The notes below the pieces were generated by a model. It ran no database searches. It saw only the letters and a program-made list of their open reading frames with translations, and was not told the origin of the DNA. Both the position numbers and the translations under genes were made by a program. From UBA4742 sp037138595 (GTDB lineage: Bacteria; Actinomycetota; Acidimicrobiia; Acidimicrobiales; Acidimicrobilacustridaceae), in contig JBAXIB010000029.1 of assembly GCA_037138595.1 (NCBI GenBank), positions 1 to 24,936 of the forward strand: a stretch of DNA of 24,936 bases, in the 5' to 3' direction. Shown one piece after another: positions 7,860 to 15,625 of the stretch. Numbering within the stretch: position 1 is the first letter of the stretch; each line of letters opens with the position of its first letter.

Positions 7860-8356
7860 TGGAAGCCGAAGCATCCTCGAATCGCCTGCGCGCTTGGCGA
7901 CTAGCAAGTGCGACCGTCGCACTCGTGCTCATCATCGTGTTAGTCGTCCTCGTCGTGACTCGAAAACGAAACCCAGATCGATCGAATGAAGCGTTCTGCG
8001 GGCGGATTTCTAGCGTGGCCGAACTCAGCGACATCCTCGCCGCCGGTGACGGAACCCAGATCCAAAGTGCCGTCCAACGACTCAACAACGCGTCGCGAGT
8101 CGCGCCCGCCGCAATAGCGCCGTCGGTGCAGGTACTTGTTGACTACGCCGATGGACTCGCCACCAGCGTTGCCACGGCAGGAAACGAACGAGGCTCGGTA
8201 GATGCCGCACTCGCCGAAGCGGTACGGAAGCGAAATGGTGATGTTCCGGCAGTCGTCGCGGCCGGTCAGGATGTGCAGCGTTTCACGCAAACTGCGTGCA
8301 ACATCGATCTCGCGAACTTGCCTACAGAATCCAGTGCCAACTCAACTACGCCTTAG
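7859..8356 (+). CDS. One-TM extracytoplasmic protein, function unknown
   Basis: A 165-aa protein starting at GTG 7859, which shares its G with the rpe stop codon. Residues 15-34 form a strongly hydrophobic membrane segment followed by RKR, so the remaining 125 residues most likely face outside (N-terminus in). The exported part is Ala-rich and helical in look. It has two cysteines, C47 (EAFCGRI) and one close to the C-terminus (QTACNIDL), that could form a disulphide, and ends in a Ser/Thr-rich tail. Similar short anchored proteins with two distant cysteines are common in Actinobacteria as uncharacterised proteins. I do not recognise the family. Coupling to rpe may only reflect gene order. 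Confidence 0.8.
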   Translation: MEAEASSNRLRAWRLASATVALVLIIVLVVLVVTRKRNPDRSNEAFCGRISSVAELSDILAAGDGTQIQSAVQRLNNASRVAPAAIAPSVQVLVDYADGLATSVATAGNERGSVDAALAEAVRKRNGDVPAVVAAGQDVQRFTQTACNIDLANLPTESSANSTTP

Positions 8357-8382
8357 CCGCAGCGCGCCCTCTACGACTTGAA

Positions 8383-8982
8383 TTACTTCATCTCGCGGCG
8401 TTTGACGATGACCTCGTCGATCAGCCCATATTCCTTGGCTTGCTCAGCTGTGAACCAACGGTCGCGCTCAGAGTCTTGTTCGATCTGCTCAACGGTTTGA
8501 CCGGTATGCTCGGCAATTTTTTCGGCCATGAGTCGCTTGGTGTAAATCATTTGCTCGGCTTGGATCGCGATGTCGGACGCTTGCCCCTGAAGCCCACCAG
8601 AGGGCTGATGCATCATGATGCGCGCGTGAGGCAATGAAAAACGCTTGCCCGGTGCGCCAGCGCACAACAAAAACTGTCCCATCGAAGCACCCAGGCCCAT
8701 GCAGATGGTGTTCACATCCGGCTGGATGAATTGCATCGTGTCGTAAATGGCCATACCTGCGGTCACTGAACCACCAGGCGAATTGATATACAGCCAAATG
8801 TCGGTCTCGGGGTCTTCACCCTCGAGGTAGAGCATCTGTGCGGTCAGGTAATTGGCGACTGTGTCATTGACATCAGAGCCAAGAAAAACAATGCGCTCTT
8901 TGAGCAGCAATTGGAACATGTTCTGGGCGGGATCAAGTGCCGTGCTCGCCGTCGTCGGCATCAGCATCGGGTGGTGCTCCAT
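8383..8982 (-). CDS. clpP: ATP-dependent Clp protease proteolytic subunit
   Basis: A 199-aa serine peptidase (S14). The catalytic triad is visible with E. coli-like spacing: S100 in GLGASMGQ, H125 in MMHQPSGG and D174 in SERDRWF. INSPGG and YDTMQFI are also conserved. It assembles into a barrel that degrades proteins unfolded by ClpX or ClpC, including tmRNA-tagged peptides. Start ATG 8982 is preferred because TAAGGAG lies just upstream; the frame extends to 9009 without support. Unlike the usual actinobacterial clpP1-clpP2(-clpX) cluster, no second clpP, clpX or tig gene adjoins it here. It converges on the one-TM gene and diverges from the phosphoesterase gene. Confidence 0.96.
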   Translation of the reverse strand: MEHHPMLMPTTASTALDPAQNMFQLLLKERIVFLGSDVNDTVANYLTAQMLYLEGEDPETDIWLYINSPGGSVTAGMAIYDTMQFIQPDVNTICMGLGASMGQFLLCAGAPGKRFSLPHARIMMHQPSGGLQGQASDIAIQAEQMIYTKRLMAEKIAEHTGQTVEQIEQDSERDRWFTAEQAKEYGLIDEVIVKRREMK

Positions 8983-9059
8983 TGCTCTCCTTAGGGACAG
9001 CTTGACCACTGATTGGCCAAGCTCGTGAACCGTCCTCGTGAGGCTAGCGGGCCGAGCGA

Positions 9060-9065
9060 TACTCT
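9060..9065 (+). promoter_or_regulatory. Putative -10 box of the phosphoesterase gene (leaderless)
   Basis: TACTCT ends 6 nt before ATG 9072, placing the transcript start at the ATG. There is no SD for this gene. The -35 region is not convincing. Confidence 0.45.
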
Positions 9066-9071
9066 CCGACT

Positions 9072-10220
9072 ATGCGCATCCGATTCTTCGCTCTTGCCTC
9101 ACTTGCAGTTCTCTCCACCCTGGCTGGATGTTCGTCGCCAACATCGACGAACGCTACGGTTTCGACCACTGAAAGCCCATCAGCGAGCACCGTTACCGGC
9201 TCGCCTTCGATCGGGCATGTCTTTGTCATCAATCTCGAAAACAAGTCCTATGGCGAGACTTGGGGCCCAGATTCAGTTGCCGCATACCTCAACGGAACCC
9301 TCCGACCACAGGGCCAGCTACTCGAGCAGTACTTCGGCATCGGCCATGCAAGCCTCGGCAATTATCTCGCCCAAGTCAGCGGCCAAGCTCCAAATAGCAA
9401 AACACAAAGCGACTGCTTCCAATTTGTCGAATTCAACCAAACTGGCACCGGCGACTACGGACAAGCCCTCGGCGAAGGCTGTGTCTACCCTCCAGCGATT
9501 AAAACCGTTGCCGATCAACTCACTTCGGCGGGCAAAACGTGGAAGTCCTATCAAGAGGACCTCGCGAATTCATCGACTGAACCCAAAACCTGTCGCCACC
9601 CAATGATCGGTACCGCTGATGCAACCGTGGGGGCGCGACAAGGCGATATGTACACAACTCGACACAATCCGTTCGTGTATTTCCACTCCATCATCGATTC
9701 GCCAAGTTGTGCCGACAACGTCGTCGACCTCAGCGCACTGTCGTCAGACTTGGCGAGTGAGGCAACCACGCCAAACCTCACCTACATCACACCCACCTTG
9801 TGTCACGACGGCCATGACGCACCGTGCATCGACGGTCAACCTGGTGGCCTTACATCCGCCGATCAGTTTCTCGCCACAACGGTCCCGGACATTCTTTCGT
9901 CAACGGCATTTCAGACTGACGGAATGCTCATCATCACCTTCGACGAGGCCGAACTGATTGGCGACCATGCCGATTCGTCGGCCTGTTGCAACACGCCACG
10001 TTCGCCGAACGCGCCGAATCCTGGACTCGCTGGTCCCGGCGGTGGTCGAATTGGTGCGCTCGTACTCGCGGCCAATGTTGCACCTGCGTCGGTGAACGCC
10101 ACGCCTTACAACCATTACTCGCTACTTTGCAGCATCGAAGATATTTTCGACTTACCTCACCTCGGGTTCGCCGGCGCGCCAGGCTTGGCTTGCTTTGGCA
10201 ATGATGTCTACGGCAACTAA
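9072..10220 (+). CDS. Phosphoesterase-family lipoprotein (acid phosphatase/phospholipase C-like)
   Basis: A 382-aa protein with a lipoprotein signal: MRIRFFALASL then LAGC, with lipid-modified Cys20 and a Ser/Thr linker to about residue 45. The catalytic part has the block order of the PF04185 phosphoesterase family (alkaline-phosphatase fold): VFVINLENKSYGETWG (metal-site Asn/Glu), GHASLGNYLAQVSG (nucleophile region, Ser or Thr), TYITPTLCHDGHDA (metal-binding Asp/His) and LIITFDEAE (Asp). Eight cysteines in the exported domain suggest disulphides. It probably hydrolyses phosphate mono- or diesters outside the cell, perhaps for phosphate scavenging; the substrate is unproven. Divergent from clpP and followed by a hairpin at 10264. 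Confidence 0.87.
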   Translation: MRIRFFALASLAVLSTLAGCSSPTSTNATVSTTESPSASTVTGSPSIGHVFVINLENKSYGETWGPDSVAAYLNGTLRPQGQLLEQYFGIGHASLGNYLAQVSGQAPNSKTQSDCFQFVEFNQTGTGDYGQALGEGCVYPPAIKTVADQLTSAGKTWKSYQEDLANSSTEPKTCRHPMIGTADATVGARQGDMYTTRHNPFVYFHSIIDSPSCADNVVDLSALSSDLASEATTPNLTYITPTLCHDGHDAPCIDGQPGGLTSADQFLATTVPDILSSTAFQTDGMLIITFDEAELIGDHADSSACCNTPRSPNAPNPGLAGPGGGRIGALVLAANVAPASVNATPYNHYSLLCSIEDIFDLPHLGFAGAPGLACFGNDVYGN

Positions 10221-10263
10221 CCAATCGCCTGCCAACGTCAAGTCCACCGCCGCGGCGGCGCGG

Positions 10264-10287
10264 CGTCACCTGTTCCACTAGGTGACG
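10264..10287 (+). terminator. Hairpin terminator between phosphoesterase gene and tRNA-Leu
   Basis: CGTCACCT (10264-10271) and AGGTGACG (10280-10287) form a perfect 8-bp stem with an 8-nt loop, 44 nt after the stop codon. There is no T-run, so efficiency is uncertain. It could serve both strands, since tRNA-Leu points towards it. Confidence 0.5.
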
Positions 10288-10345
10288 ATCCACGAACCGG
10301 ACGGCCACTTCCCACGCGTTCGGTCGGTTGGTTTTCGACGACGTT

Positions 10346-10433
10346 TGGTGCACCAGCCGGGAATCGAACCCGGACGTCCGTGAGGACACAGGGACCTAAA
10401 CCCTGCGCGTCTGCCTAATTCCGCCACTGGTGC
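10346..10433 (-). tRNA. tRNA-Leu (anticodon TAG)
   Basis: Minus strand. Acceptor GCACCAG pairs with CTGGTGC. The anticodon stem CAGGG/CCCTG holds loop TTTAGGT, anticodon TAG. The long class II variable arm (GTCCTCACGGAC) is present, the T-arm has GGGTTCGATTCCC, and CCA is encoded at 10346-10348. Confidence 0.97.
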
Positions 10434-10505
10434 GTCACTCATTAACGGTAGCGGTCAAAACCGAACCGACTTACACCCGTTCGCAGAACCCGGACTCTTC
10501 ATCGC

Positions 10506-10511
10506 TAGCGT
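10506..10511 (+). promoter_or_regulatory. Putative -10 box of the PLP-enzyme gene (leaderless)
   Basis: TAGCGT ends 6 nt before GTG 10518. No SD precedes this start. Same geometry as the TetR promoter at 17936. Confidence 0.4.
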
Positions 10512-10517
10512 GGCGGC

Positions 10518-11528
10518 GTGAACCTCAGCGATCTGCCAACACCCGCACTTGTCGTCGACCTCGATGCGTTCGACCGGAACGTGGCGACCATGGCGGCAGC
10601 ATGGCCCGGCATCCGACTACGACCCCACGTCAAAGCTTCGAAATCGACTGCCCTTGCTCGGCGCCTCGCCAATGCCGGCCATACCGCTTTTTGCTGTGCG
10701 ACGATTCGAGAAATCGAGGCAATGGTTGCCGCAGGTCTCGGCTATGACCTGTTGTTAGCCAACGAAGTCCTCGATGCTCGACGTCTCGGCAAATTGGTGG
10801 GCCAGGGAGCGCGCATCACTGTCGCTGTTGATTCGCCCGAGACCGTTCGCGCCGCAGCCGACGGCGGCGTACGCGAAGTATTGATCGACGTTTGCGTTGG
10901 CCTGCCCCGATGTGGCTGCACACCCGACGATGCTGGCCAACTAGCCGAACTTGCAAGATCCGTTGGGCTCGAAGTTCGCGGAGTCATGGGCTACGAAGGT
11001 CACATTGTCGGCGTCGAAAATCGCGAAGATCGCGAACGGCAACTCGCGGTCAGTATGGGAATCCTCGTCGCGGCCCATGAAGTCGTGGGCGGCGATGTGA
11101 TTTCCGGCGGCGGGACCGGCACTTGGGACAGCAACCAGTGGGTGACCGAACTCCAAGCTGGGTCCTACCTGTTGATGGATAGCGCTTATGAGAAACTCGC
11201 CATGCCGTTTGAGCCTGCGCTGCATGTGATTGGCACCGTGATCTCAGTGAACAAACCCGGCGGTTGGTCGGTTGCCGACATCGGTCTCAAAGCTCTCGGA
11301 ATGGACCACGGACTTCCGTCGATTGTTTCGCCGCCAGCATCGAAGGTGTGGTTTTGCTCGGACGAACATCTGACATTTTCGACCCGACCTGAACTCGCAA
11401 GGATTGGCGAACGAATACATCTCCAGCCCGCGCACGTCGACCCAACCGTTGCCTACCATGAGCAGTTCTTTGTCGCCCAAGGGGACGAAATCGTCGACAC
11501 CTGGGCAATCGACATGCGCAATTGGTAG
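10518..11528 (+). CDS. D-threonine aldolase / D-serine dehydratase-like PLP enzyme
   Basis: A 336-aa fold-type III PLP enzyme (alanine-racemase-like barrel plus C-terminal beta domain). TPALVVDLDAFDRN opens the barrel. K39 in RPHVKASKS should hold PLP, and ISGGGTGTWD binds the cofactor phosphate. Near the C-terminus PAHVDPTV presents H306 and D308. In D-threonine aldolases a His-x-Asp pair binds the divalent metal, whereas D-serine dehydratases use His-x-Cys, so the aldolase-type site is favoured. Start GTG 10518 has no SD. It stands alone, convergent with rdgB. The physiological substrate is not known; it may act on D-amino acids or beta-hydroxy amino acids. Confidence 0.85.
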   Translation: MNLSDLPTPALVVDLDAFDRNVATMAAAWPGIRLRPHVKASKSTALARRLANAGHTAFCCATIREIEAMVAAGLGYDLLLANEVLDARRLGKLVGQGARITVAVDSPETVRAAADGGVREVLIDVCVGLPRCGCTPDDAGQLAELARSVGLEVRGVMGYEGHIVGVENREDRERQLAVSMGILVAAHEVVGGDVISGGGTGTWDSNQWVTELQAGSYLLMDSAYEKLAMPFEPALHVIGTVISVNKPGGWSVADIGLKALGMDHGLPSIVSPPASKVWFCSDEHLTFSTRPELARIGERIHLQPAHVDPTVAYHEQFFVAQGDEIVDTWAIDMRNW

Positions 11529-11595
11529 CTCTTCCCGTCAGCGCGAGTGGGCGCGGGCAAGTACATGGGCGCTGGTGAGCGCGGGTGCAATCCGA

Positions 11596-12207
11596 TCAGC
11601 GATTGATCGCAACAGCAAGCGCCCGGAATGCGATCCCACGATGGCTGATTGCGTGTTTGTCATCTGCCGACATTTCGGCAAACGTTTCGCCACCAGGTTT
11701 GCCGTCACGGCCATCGGGGATAAACACCGGGTCGTAGCCAAATCCAAGAACGCCACGGGGCGTTAAGGCGATCGTGCCATCAACGACTCCGTGACATGCG
11801 ATCTCGGAACCATCGGGGAAACAGACCATCGCCACGGTTCGAAATCGGGCGCGCCGCTGATCAGGTTCCAACGCGTTGACCCGAGTGAGTTCCATCATCA
11901 ATTTGGAAACATTGTCGCTATAGGTCGCACTCTCGCCGGCGTATCGGCCCGTGCGAACGCCCGGCAGGCCCCCCAATGCGTCCACCTCAAGTCCGGTGTC
12001 ATCGGCCACTGCTGCACGAGCCGTCGCGGTACAAATCGCGCGTGCTTTGAGTCGAGCATTGCCCTCGAGCGTTACTGCATCTTCGACAACATCGGGGACC
12101 GCTTCTGGTCGCGGCAACAACTCACACATCGGGCCAAAGATCGCGGCGATCTCCGCGACTTTGTCAGGATTTGCTGATGCCACTACGAATTGGCGGCGAA
12201 TCGTCAC
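11596..12207 (-). CDS. rdgB: XTP/dITP diphosphatase (HAM1/RdgB, house-cleaning NTPase)
   Basis: A 203-aa protein of normal family length. Signature blocks: VVASANPDKVAEI (substrate-binding Asn/Lys), VADDTGLEVDALGGLPGVRTGRYAG written here in two parts, VADDTGLEVDALGG and PGVRTGRYAG (catalytic acids), GVLGFGYDPVF, and SHRGIAF near the end. It removes non-canonical purine nucleotides (ITP, dITP, XTP) by pyrophosphate release. Start GTG 12207 overlaps the rph stop in a GTGA tetranucleotide, so translation is probably coupled. It is the last gene of the cluster starting at murI or further upstream, as in mycobacteria (Rv1341). Confidence 0.95.
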   Translation of the reverse strand: MTIRRQFVVASANPDKVAEIAAIFGPMCELLPRPEAVPDVVEDAVTLEGNARLKARAICTATARAAVADDTGLEVDALGGLPGVRTGRYAGESATYSDNVSKLMMELTRVNALEPDQRRARFRTVAMVCFPDGSEIACHGVVDGTIALTPRGVLGFGYDPVFIPDGRDGKPGGETFAEMSADDKHAISHRGIAFRALAVAINR

Positions 12208-12935
12208 CTTGCTGGGGGCGGTTCCGAAAGCATCGCACGTTGTGCCACCACGATTTCGGCGATACCAAGTTCAGCGAGCGCGAGAAGCTCGTCGAGTTCG
12301 GATCGACTGAAGGCTGCACCTTCGGCGGTTCCTTGTACTTCGATGAATCGACCTGATTCAGTCATCACCACGTTCATATCGACTTCAGCGACCGAATCTT
12401 CGACGTATGGCAGATCAAGCATCGGGACCCCACCAATAATGCCCACCGAAACCGCGGCGCAGGCCTCGGTGAGCGGATTGGCCGCAATTGATCCACGCTG
12501 CACCACTCGGGTAAGAGCATCGTGCAGAGCCAAATACGCGCCGTTGATCGACGCAGTTCTCGTACCACCATCAGCTTGCAGCACGTCACAGTCAACAATC
12601 ACTTGGCGTTCACCAAGCGCTTCCATGTCGCAAATGGCGCGTAGCGAGCGCCCGATAAGGCGCTGGATCTCATGGGTACGCCCACCAGGGCTTCCTTTGG
12701 ACACCTCGCGTCGAATGCGCTCGTTTGATGAACCAGGCAGCATCGAGTACTCCGCGGTCACCCAGCCTTTTCCTGATCCCTTCATCCAGCGAGGGACACT
12801 TTCATCAATCGATGCAGTGCAAAGCACCATGGTGCCGCCAACGGTTACCAGCACCGAGCCATCAGTTTGGGTGGTGAAGTCGCGCGTAAACGTCGTTGGG
12901 CGGAGCTGGTGTGGCTCTCTGCCGTCAGGTCTCAC
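12204..12935 (-). CDS. rph: Ribonuclease PH
   Basis: A 243-aa phosphorolytic 3'-5' exoribonuclease that trims tRNA 3' ends; it acts as a hexameric ring. Recognised by RPDGR at the N-terminus, SVPRWMKGSGKGWVTAEY, MLPGSSNERIRRE, RTHEIQRLIGRSLR and VDCDVLQADGGTRTASI (the GGTR phosphate site). Length is normal. Start GTG 12935 overlaps the stop of the upstream metallo-beta-lactamase gene by four bases (GTGA), and its own stop overlaps rdgB the same way. The tight packing marks a single transcript. Confidence 0.96.
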   Translation of the reverse strand: MRPDGREPHQLRPTTFTRDFTTQTDGSVLVTVGGTMVLCTASIDESVPRWMKGSGKGWVTAEYSMLPGSSNERIRREVSKGSPGGRTHEIQRLIGRSLRAICDMEALGERQVIVDCDVLQADGGTRTASINGAYLALHDALTRVVQRGSIAANPLTEACAAVSVGIIGGVPMLDLPYVEDSVAEVDMNVVMTESGRFIEVQGTAEGAAFSRSELDELLALAELGIAEIVVAQRAMLSEPPPAR

Positions 12936-13696
12936 AGTTCATACCTTTCGTTGGTCATTGCGATCTCGACCGGCCCGCCAAATGCTTCGGCAGCTTCGGC
13001 CCGATAGTCCTCGGGATCACCTTCCGGCCAAAGATGAGTGAGCACCAAGCGTGGCACGCCCGCAGCCTTAGTCATGACACCGGCCTGTCGCGCACTTAAA
13101 TGAAGCACGCCCATACCCTCGTCGATCGCCAAATTTGTCGCCTCGCACAAGGCGAGATCAATGCCGATACCAAGCGATGCGAACGACCAATCTGGTCCCG
13201 TATCGGCCGAATAGGCGAGCGACTGTCCGGTTGAAACTGAGTCGATCCGCACCGCCATGGTCTCGACGTAATGATCGGTGCGAGCGAAAGTGGCACGCAG
13301 AGCGCCAATTTCGACCACCATGTGATCCGCACTATCGATCCAAGTAATTGTCGGTTCCAGGCCCGAGGTCAACTCATCGGCCAATGTGCGTGTCTCCGCG
13401 GTGCCATAGACCAACAATCCCTCGCGATTGAGCGCGTATTTCCACGCTACGGAAAGGCCCGCGAGGTCAGTCCAATGATCGGGGTGGCGATGGGTGAGAA
13501 TCACTGCATCGATCGCACCAATGTCAATATGTCGTTGCAGGTTGGCCAGTGTCCCGGGGCCCATGTCAATAACGACATTGGTTTGTCCGGCTTGCACGAG
13601 ATAGCCACTGCATGCCTCACCGGGGCCGGGATAACTGCCTGAGCAGCCAAGAATTGTCAGGCTCAATGATGCGTCGGGCACGGCCCTTACAACCAT
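12932..13696 (-). CDS. MBL-fold hydrolase, Rv1339-like (putative cyclic-nucleotide phosphodiesterase)
   Basis: A 254-aa metallo-beta-lactamase-fold protein. The metal motif THRHPDH gives H69, H71, D73 and H74; later ligands are TDH (about 140), SADTG and LTHLWP. The fold is closest to the RNase Z/CpdA group. By position (between murI and rph) and length it matches M. tuberculosis Rv1339, reported as an atypical class II cAMP phosphodiesterase; RNase-like activity is the alternative. The first ATG (13696) overlaps murI by 10 nt. GTG 13678, preceded by AAGGG, is a credible alternative start giving a protein six residues shorter. Confidence 0.85.
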   Translation of the reverse strand: MVVRAVPDASLSLTILGCSGSYPGPGEACSGYLVQAGQTNVVIDMGPGTLANLQRHIDIGAIDAVILTHRHPDHWTDLAGLSVAWKYALNREGLLVYGTAETRTLADELTSGLEPTITWIDSADHMVVEIGALRATFARTDHYVETMAVRIDSVSTGQSLAYSADTGPDWSFASLGIGIDLALCEATNLAIDEGMGVLHLSARQAGVMTKAAGVPRLVLTHLWPEGDPEDYRAEAAEAFGGPVEIAMTNERYEL

Positions 13697-14493
13697 TGGA
13701 TCGCCTCGGCCGACTCAAGTTCGGGTCCTAACAGTTGACGGCCTAGCTGTCGGAACCAAGCGACATCTCCTGACGACAAGAACCGATGGCGTGCGACTCC
13801 CGACATCGAGCTGCGTTCCATACTCGTCGCAGCGAGTTGCGCAGCCACGGCAAATGCGGTCTCTTCCGCCGAAGATACCAACACGACGTCGCGTCCCATT
13901 ACGTCTCCGATTGTTCGTGCGAGAAACGGATAGTGGGTGCAACCGAGCAAAAGAGTGTCAACACCCGCGTCTTGAATTGGAGCCAACAGTCGCTCAGCCA
14001 GCACGTGAACTTGATCGGTTTCGGTTTCGCCTCGTTCGACAAATTCGACAAATCCCGGGCAGGCCCCGCACGCCAATTTCACCCCGGAATGCTCCATCTC
14101 AAATTGTTGCTGATATGCGCCAGACCCAATTGTCCCCACTGTTCCAATCACGCCGACATGTCCGTTGCGCGTCGCGGAGATCGCGGCTCGAACGCCCGCC
14201 TCGATGACCCCAACAATCGGCACGTCAAACTCTGCTTGCAGCTCGTTTAAGCCGGCTGCCGATGCGGTATTGCATGCCACTACGACCATCTTCACGTCAT
14301 GGGTCGTGACCAGGTAGCGAGTGATTTCTTGTGAGAATCCCCGCACTTGGTCAAGCGGACGCGGCCCGTAGGGGTACCGACCTGTGTCGCCAACGTAGAC
14401 AAGGTGCTCGAATTCGAGCAGGTCAATCATTGCCCGAGCGACGGTAAGTCCACCGAAGCCACTGTCGAAGATGCCGATCGGCCGTTCGTCCAC
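13687..14493 (-). CDS. murI: Glutamate racemase
   Basis: A 268-aa cofactor-independent racemase that makes D-glutamate for peptidoglycan. Both catalytic cysteines are in place: C74 in VVACNTASA and C185 in LLGCTHYPF. The N-terminal IGIFDSGFGGLTV and YVGDTGRYPYG are family hallmarks. Start GTG 14493 has no SD but has TACCCT 7 nt upstream, suggesting its own leaderless promoter inside the cysM-murI gap. A 13-bp repeat array lies 60-130 nt upstream of the start. Confidence 0.96.
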   Translation of the reverse strand: MDERPIGIFDSGFGGLTVARAMIDLLEFEHLVYVGDTGRYPYGPRPLDQVRGFSQEITRYLVTTHDVKMVVVACNTASAAGLNELQAEFDVPIVGVIEAGVRAAISATRNGHVGVIGTVGTIGSGAYQQQFEMEHSGVKLACGACPGFVEFVERGETETDQVHVLAERLLAPIQDAGVDTLLLGCTHYPFLARTIGDVMGRDVVLVSSAEETAFAVAAQLAATSMERSSMSGVARHRFLSSGDVAWFRQLGRQLLGPELESAEAIQWL

Positions 14494-14500
14494 GGTGGTC

Positions 14501-14506
14501 AGGGTA
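14501..14506 (-). promoter_or_regulatory. Putative -10 box of murI (leaderless)
   Basis: TACCCT on the minus strand, 7 nt before GTG 14493. If real, murI and the three genes after it can be transcribed independently of mec-cysM. Confidence 0.4.
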
Positions 14507-14560
14507 TGCCCATCGAGACAAGCGATCAGGCACCATGCTCATTGCCGATCATCGGCACCT

Positions 14561-14622
14561 GGTTTGACGAACCGGTTTGACGAACCGGTTTGACGAACCG
14601 ATTTGAAGAACCGGTTTAGAAG
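14561..14622 (-). repeat. 13-bp tandem repeats with AACCGGTT palindromes
   Basis: GGTTTGACGAACC is repeated at 14561, 14574 and 14587. A diverged copy (GATTTGAAGAACC) lies at 14600 and a partial copy from 14613 that runs into the cysM stop codon. Each unit is a small inverted repeat (GGTT...AACC), and unit junctions create the palindrome AACCGGTT. It occupies the cysM-murI gap and could be a terminator/attenuator, a protein-binding array or simple slippage. Confidence 0.9.
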
Positions 14623-15563
14623 TAGATGATTGATTCGGCCCGTTTGACCACTTCGTCAATGTCGTCGGTCCACGCGCCAGTCGAGAGGTATTTCCATCCT
14701 CCATCGCACACGATGAACACGATGGTCCCCGAATCGATCTTCTCGGCAACACGAACCGCTCCTGCCATGGCGGCACCAGCTGAGATTCCCGAGAAGATCC
14801 CGAGTTCACCGAGCCGGCGAGTCCATTCGATCGACTCGCGAGGTCGAACAATGCGCTTGCCGTCAAGCAGGTCGTTGCCCCGCCATTTCTCATACACAGG
14901 TGGGATATAGCCGTCGTCAAGGTTGCGGAGGCCTTCGACTTTCTCGCCGATGGGTGGTTCGACCGCCAGGACCTGGATAGCCGGGTTTTGTTCTTTGAGG
15001 AACGTTCCAACACCCATGAGCGTGCCGCTGGTTCCAAGACCAGCAACGAAGTGAGTGATCTCGGGGCAGTCAGCCCAAATCTCAGGGCCGGTATGTTGAT
15101 AGTGCGCCCTCGGATTGGCTTCATTTGAGTATTGGTAAAGAAAGGCCCACTCGGGATGTGCCGCTGCAAGTTCTTGGGCTCGACGCACCGCGCCATTAGA
15201 TCCTTCGGAACCCGGCGACGAGATAATTTCGGCACCCCAAACTTCGAGCAGTTGGCGCCGTTCGATCGATACGTTTTCGGGCAGCACGATTTTGATCGGG
15301 TAGCCCTTCATCTTGGCGATCATCGCCATGGCGATTCCCGTATTACCCGACGATGGCTCGATAATGGTCTTGCCCGGCGTAAGCGTGCCATCTGCTTCGG
15401 CTTCGAGAATCATGTTCAGCGCGATGCGGTCCTTGACCGATCCAGCCGGATTCTGACCTTCCATCTTGCCCAAGATGCGCACGCGAGGGTTCGGACTCAA
15501 TTCGCTTACATCGATCATCGGCGTATTACCGATCATCTCAAGCACGGATGTATAGACGGCCAT
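14616..15563 (-). CDS. cysM: Cysteine synthase, CysM type
   Basis: A 315-aa fold-type II PLP enzyme. K44 (AGSVKDR) binds PLP, SSGNTGI (71-77) is the substrate loop and GLGTSGT (175-181) binds the cofactor phosphate. The segment GLRNLDDG with R213 and the tail GGWKYLSTGAW match mycobacterial CysM rather than CysK. In that enzyme an Arg at the equivalent place recognises O-phosphoserine, and sulphur comes from the thiocarboxylated carrier CysO. That assignment relies on remembered alignment. Start ATG 15563 has AGGAG 9 nt upstream. Mec lies 62 nt upstream, as expected, but no carrier gene is between them. The stop codon lies within the 13-bp repeat array. Confidence 0.93.
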   Translation of the reverse strand: MAVYTSVLEMIGNTPMIDVSELSPNPRVRILGKMEGQNPAGSVKDRIALNMILEAEADGTLTPGKTIIEPSSGNTGIAMAMIAKMKGYPIKIVLPENVSIERRQLLEVWGAEIISSPGSEGSNGAVRRAQELAAAHPEWAFLYQYSNEANPRAHYQHTGPEIWADCPEITHFVAGLGTSGTLMGVGTFLKEQNPAIQVLAVEPPIGEKVEGLRNLDDGYIPPVYEKWRGNDLLDGKRIVRPRESIEWTRRLGELGIFSGISAGAAMAGAVRVAEKIDSGTIVFIVCDGGWKYLSTGAWTDDIDEVVKRAESIIYF

Positions 15564-15625
15564 AACGTCAGGCTCCTGCGATGGTGACGGTCGAGCGCCG
15601 AATGTCGACTCGACAGGTAAGGATT

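Noticed and set aside
14561..14622. CRISPR array
   Set aside because: The 13-bp units are directly tandem with no spacers; no cas genes are present. The same holds for the repeats at 1001 and 24820.
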